DNA from: DAOPKN01 sp035391225
GTDB lineage: Bacteria > Thermotogota > Thermotogae > MWEM01
Direction of reading: 5' to 3'
Assembly (NCBI GenBank): GCA_035391225.1
Contig: DAOPKN010000091.1
Location: 1-7,159 of the forward strand
Length of the DNA stretch: 7,159 nt
Shown here: positions 5,244-7,159 of the stretch, one piece after another
Position numbering within the stretch: position 1 is the stretch's first letter
Layout: every line of letters begins with the position of its first letter
The notes under the pieces: generated by a model
What the model saw: the letters and a program-made list of their open reading frames with translations, nothing else
Told to the model about the DNA's origin: nothing
Database searches by the model: none
Made by a program: the position numbers and the translations under genes

Positions 5244-6713
5244 TTAGTTGGCTTTGTTCCAGCAATTGACAAATTCGAAGTAGTCCTCGTAGTTCACGAT
5301 CCCGTCGGGAACCAACGAAATATCGTACAGCAACACTTCTTCTTCGGTCAGTGGAACGAAGGTGAAGACCTTTTCCAGGATGGCGTCGAGAAGGTCAAAG
5401 TCGGCCTGGTCGATTTTGCCATCCTTGTTGAAGTCGGCTTTCATGTAGTCCATGCGGTCTTCGAACACTGGAACATGCATCCAGTCGCGGTCGACTTTCC
5501 ACCATTCGGGGTAATCATCCGGATCAAATCCGTAAAATCCCTCTTCGCTCACCATGGGCATGTAGAAATAGCCGTTGTCTCCCCATCCTTCACCCCAGGA
5601 ATTCTTGATAATCCAGACGGGGACGGTGGTAGACCCTTGGGGGATTCCCACGAAATCCCAAAGCTGGAATTCATTGAGCCACTCGATGGCAAACTCGGTG
5701 AGGGGCATGGCGTCATCCCAGCCCACCAGGGCTACGGCGTGACCACCAGAAATCACGATATCATCCCACAGCGGAATGTACACGTTGCCAAATTCCGCGG
5801 CTGCAAGGAAGAAGTCGTCGGGAACCAGGAAACTGACTTCCAGCGCACCGTATTCCATGACCAGGGTCTTGATGGTTTTGATGTAATTCTCGTAGCTGCC
5901 GTAGTCCTCGGAACCAAAGTAGATTTCCCAAGGGTCAGCGATGTACGCGATCTTGTCGGGGCGAACCATGCGGGTTGCCCAATCATCCGAAGCAGGGTTG
6001 AAAATGATGTTCCGCTGCCCCAAGCCCCCGCCACCGGCGTTGGTCAAGCCATCCGCGATGTAGGGGAAGTCGTTCTCGATGGGAGCCCCGTAACGCAGGA
6101 AGTTGTACATGGCGAAGAAACCGAAACCGCCCTTGTCTTCGCGGCTATGGCCGTACAGGCTGTTGCCAATACGCTTGTAGTTCATCCATGCACCGTACTG
6201 CTCGGCAAGGTTCAGTGTTTCCTTTGTGAAAACGGCCCGACCGGTGTTCAGCAAGTGGGGGTACTTCTCGGAGAAGTTGTCCCACTGGTACAGAATAGCA
6301 GATTCCAGGGAAGCCACAGCACCAAAACTCCAGCAAAGCCCGTGCCAGTTTTGGTCGCGAATGGGGGTGACGTAGGAAACCCCATCCACGTCTCGCAGGT
6401 CAAATTGCGCGGGAAGGGTTGCGGCTTGTTGTTCCGCATTCATCTTGAAGTAGTTGAAAGAAAACCACAACGTGTCGGCCCGGATGGTCCAACCGTTCAC
6501 CAGGTCCACGGAACGGGGGGCACTTTCGGGTTCCAGATCGGGGTCCAAACCCCGGACGATTTGCTTGAATTCCATGGCTCCCTGGTAGTCGTACCCGAGG
6601 TTATAATTGAGGTACTTTTGGGTTTCTGGATCCATGGATAACTCCGGCAAAGCCGCAAAGCAAAGCAGCGAAGCCATCAAGAAGATGGAAACGAAAAGAA
6701 TTGATTTTCTCAT
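5244..6713 (-). CDS. Secreted papain-family (C1A-like) cysteine protease with dockerin-like C-terminus
   Basis: A 489-residue protein. Residues 1-21 are a Sec signal peptide: M-R-K-S, a hydrophobic core, and cleavage near F-A-A. Residues ~22-100 are probably a pro-region. The catalytic domain starts near P-A-Q-F-D-L-R-D (101-108). Catalytic residues are visible: Gln121 and Cys127 in D-Q-N-W-H-G-L-C-W-S-F, His325 in S-G-G-H-A-V-A-L-V-G-W, and Asn371 in I-I-K-N-S-W-G-E-G-W-G. The papain disulfide cysteine just before the nucleophile is replaced by His124, and about 30 extra residues lie between His and Asn. Residues 426-489 resemble a dockerin: a full calcium loop with D427, N429, D431, D435 and D438, then a degenerate second loop around D464-D477 ending in one cysteine (484). 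It should break down proteins outside the cell while held by a cohesin. The ATG has GGAGG about 10 bases upstream. It follows the cohesin gene by 20 bases and ends at a strong terminator. Confidence 0.9.
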   Translation of the reverse strand: MRKSILFVSIFLMASLLCFAALPELSMDPETQKYLNYNLGYDYQGAMEFKQIVRGLDPDLEPESAPRSVDLVNGWTIRADTLWFSFNYFKMNAEQQAATLPAQFDLRDVDGVSYVTPIRDQNWHGLCWSFGAVASLESAILYQWDNFSEKYPHLLNTGRAVFTKETLNLAEQYGAWMNYKRIGNSLYGHSREDKGGFGFFAMYNFLRYGAPIENDFPYIADGLTNAGGGGLGQRNIIFNPASDDWATRMVRPDKIAYIADPWEIYFGSEDYGSYENYIKTIKTLVMEYGALEVSFLVPDDFFLAAAEFGNVYIPLWDDIVISGGHAVALVGWDDAMPLTEFAIEWLNEFQLWDFVGIPQGSTTVPVWIIKNSWGEGWGDNGYFYMPMVSEEGFYGFDPDDYPEWWKVDRDWMHVPVFEDRMDYMKADFNKDGKIDQADFDLLDAILEKVFTFVPLTEEEVLLYDISLVPDGIVNYEDYFEFVNCWNKAN

Positions 6714-6733
6714 GTTTTGCGCACCTCCACCCT

Positions 6734-7159
6734 TTACAGGGATCCGACAAGGATGGTGGTTCCGAGGTCATCCCTGACTTCTCCCTTTTCATGGTTATTT
6801 CCATCTCGAATCAGCGTGTTCACGAGGAAAACGTTGTATGCCCCAGGTTGAGCATCTACTGGAACGGTGAAAGAAATGCGGGCAAAAATCCCGTTTCCCG
6901 TGAAGTCCTGAACTTCCGTGCCAGGGGTGTCCACGACGGCTTTCATCATTTCCAACCAGTAGGCGAACCCGTAATCATCAAGGTTGGTCGCGGAAAGCTC
7001 GGTCTTGTTGCTGGTTCCCTTGATGGATGGGAAAGTGATGGTCAGGTCTTCCGCGGGAACGAGAGCGGGGTTAAACAACAACATGGAATAGAAGGCACCG
7101 AAGTCTTTCACGTTCTTGAGTTCCAGTTCCAGCACAACTTCATCTCCCGGGTACACAAC
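6734..7159 (-). CDS. Protein with C-terminal cohesin-like domain (N-terminal part outside window)
   Basis: The frame is open to the window edge, giving the last 141 residues and TAA at 6734-6736. They read as one cohesin-type beta-sandwich. The opening is P-G-D-E-V-V-L-E-L-E-L-K-N-V, followed by F-Y-S-M-L-L-F-N-P-A-L-V (the x-L-x-F-[DN]-P-x-x-[LV] signature). Later come G-N-G-I-F-A-R-I-S-F-T-V-P (cohesin G-x-[LIVF]-F-x-[LIVK]-I-x-F-x-V), A-Q-P-G-A-Y, and a closing strand G-T-T-I-L-V. Cohesins bind dockerins with calcium, and the next gene encodes a dockerin-like tail. The protein ends right after the domain, with no visible surface anchor; anchors, more cohesins or catalytic parts could lie upstream. 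Other immunoglobulin-like folds share parts of this pattern, so cohesin is likely but not proven. It is expected to be extracellular. Confidence 0.7.
   Translation of the reverse strand, partial: VVYPGDEVVLELELKNVKDFGAFYSMLLFNPALVPAEDLTITFPSIKGTSNKTELSATNLDDYGFAYWLEMMKAVVDTPGTEVQDFTGNGIFARISFTVPVDAQPGAYNVFLVNTLIRDGNNHEKGEVRDDLGTTILVGSL

Noticed and set aside
5091..6641. 516-residue open frame on the + strand opposite the cysteine protease gene
   Set aside because: It has no recognisable domain and no SD, runs through the terminator and most of the protease gene, and mirrors its codons. The opposite strand has a signal peptide and a full catalytic set.
6654..6713. Possible lipoprotein signal in the protease (cysteine at residue 18)
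   Set aside because: The residues before the cysteine are S-L-L, lacking the small residue needed just before a lipobox cysteine; an A-A cleavage site follows, which fits an ordinary signal peptide.

Overview
The window is bacterial DNA. It has consensus sigma-70-type promoter hexamers, Shine-Dalgarno (SD) sequences in front of most genes, and a clear rho-independent terminator. GC content is moderate over most of the window and visibly lower in one patch at about 4565-5160. The gene set (COG1031-type radical SAM protein, TldD/TldE peptidase pair, cohesin/dockerin proteins, BrnT-like toxin-antitoxin) is compatible with an anaerobe. I cannot assign a phylum.

Layout. At the left edge is the 3' end of a radical SAM gene on the + strand (1-473). 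All other genes are on the minus strand, so they are read from right to left. From the right edge: the C-terminal part of a protein ending in a cohesin-like domain (6734-7159, cut by the window edge); a secreted papain-family cysteine protease with a dockerin-like tail (5244-6713); an intrinsic terminator (5194-5225); a promoter (5124-5152); a toxin-antitoxin pair with overlapping genes (4824-5117 and 4565-4837); a gap with two inverted REP-like units, one of which looks like a terminator (4438-4523); a MerR-type regulator fused to a zinc ribbon and a methyltransferase (3165-4403); a promoter (3100-3130); and tldD followed by pmbA/tldE (1721-3061 and 476-1708). The pmbA stop lies only 2 bases from the convergent radical SAM stop. 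No gene-free stretch exceeds 161 bases, and no tRNA, rRNA, CRISPR array or insertion sequence was seen.

How the genes may work together. The cohesin protein and the dockerin protease are 20 bases apart on the same strand, so the protease is probably attached to the cohesin protein outside the cell. This would be a small cohesin-dockerin assembly built around proteolysis rather than cellulose breakdown. TldD and TldE form a two-subunit metallopeptidase; the second start has an SD made partly from the first gene's stop codon. The MerR-methyltransferase lies just upstream of tldD, whose promoter has the long 19-base spacer typical of MerR-controlled promoters, so it may control tldD-pmbA; this is inference. 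The toxin gene starts 6 bases after a perfect -10 box, so its mRNA is probably leaderless, while the antitoxin has its own strong SD. That arrangement could favour antitoxin over toxin.
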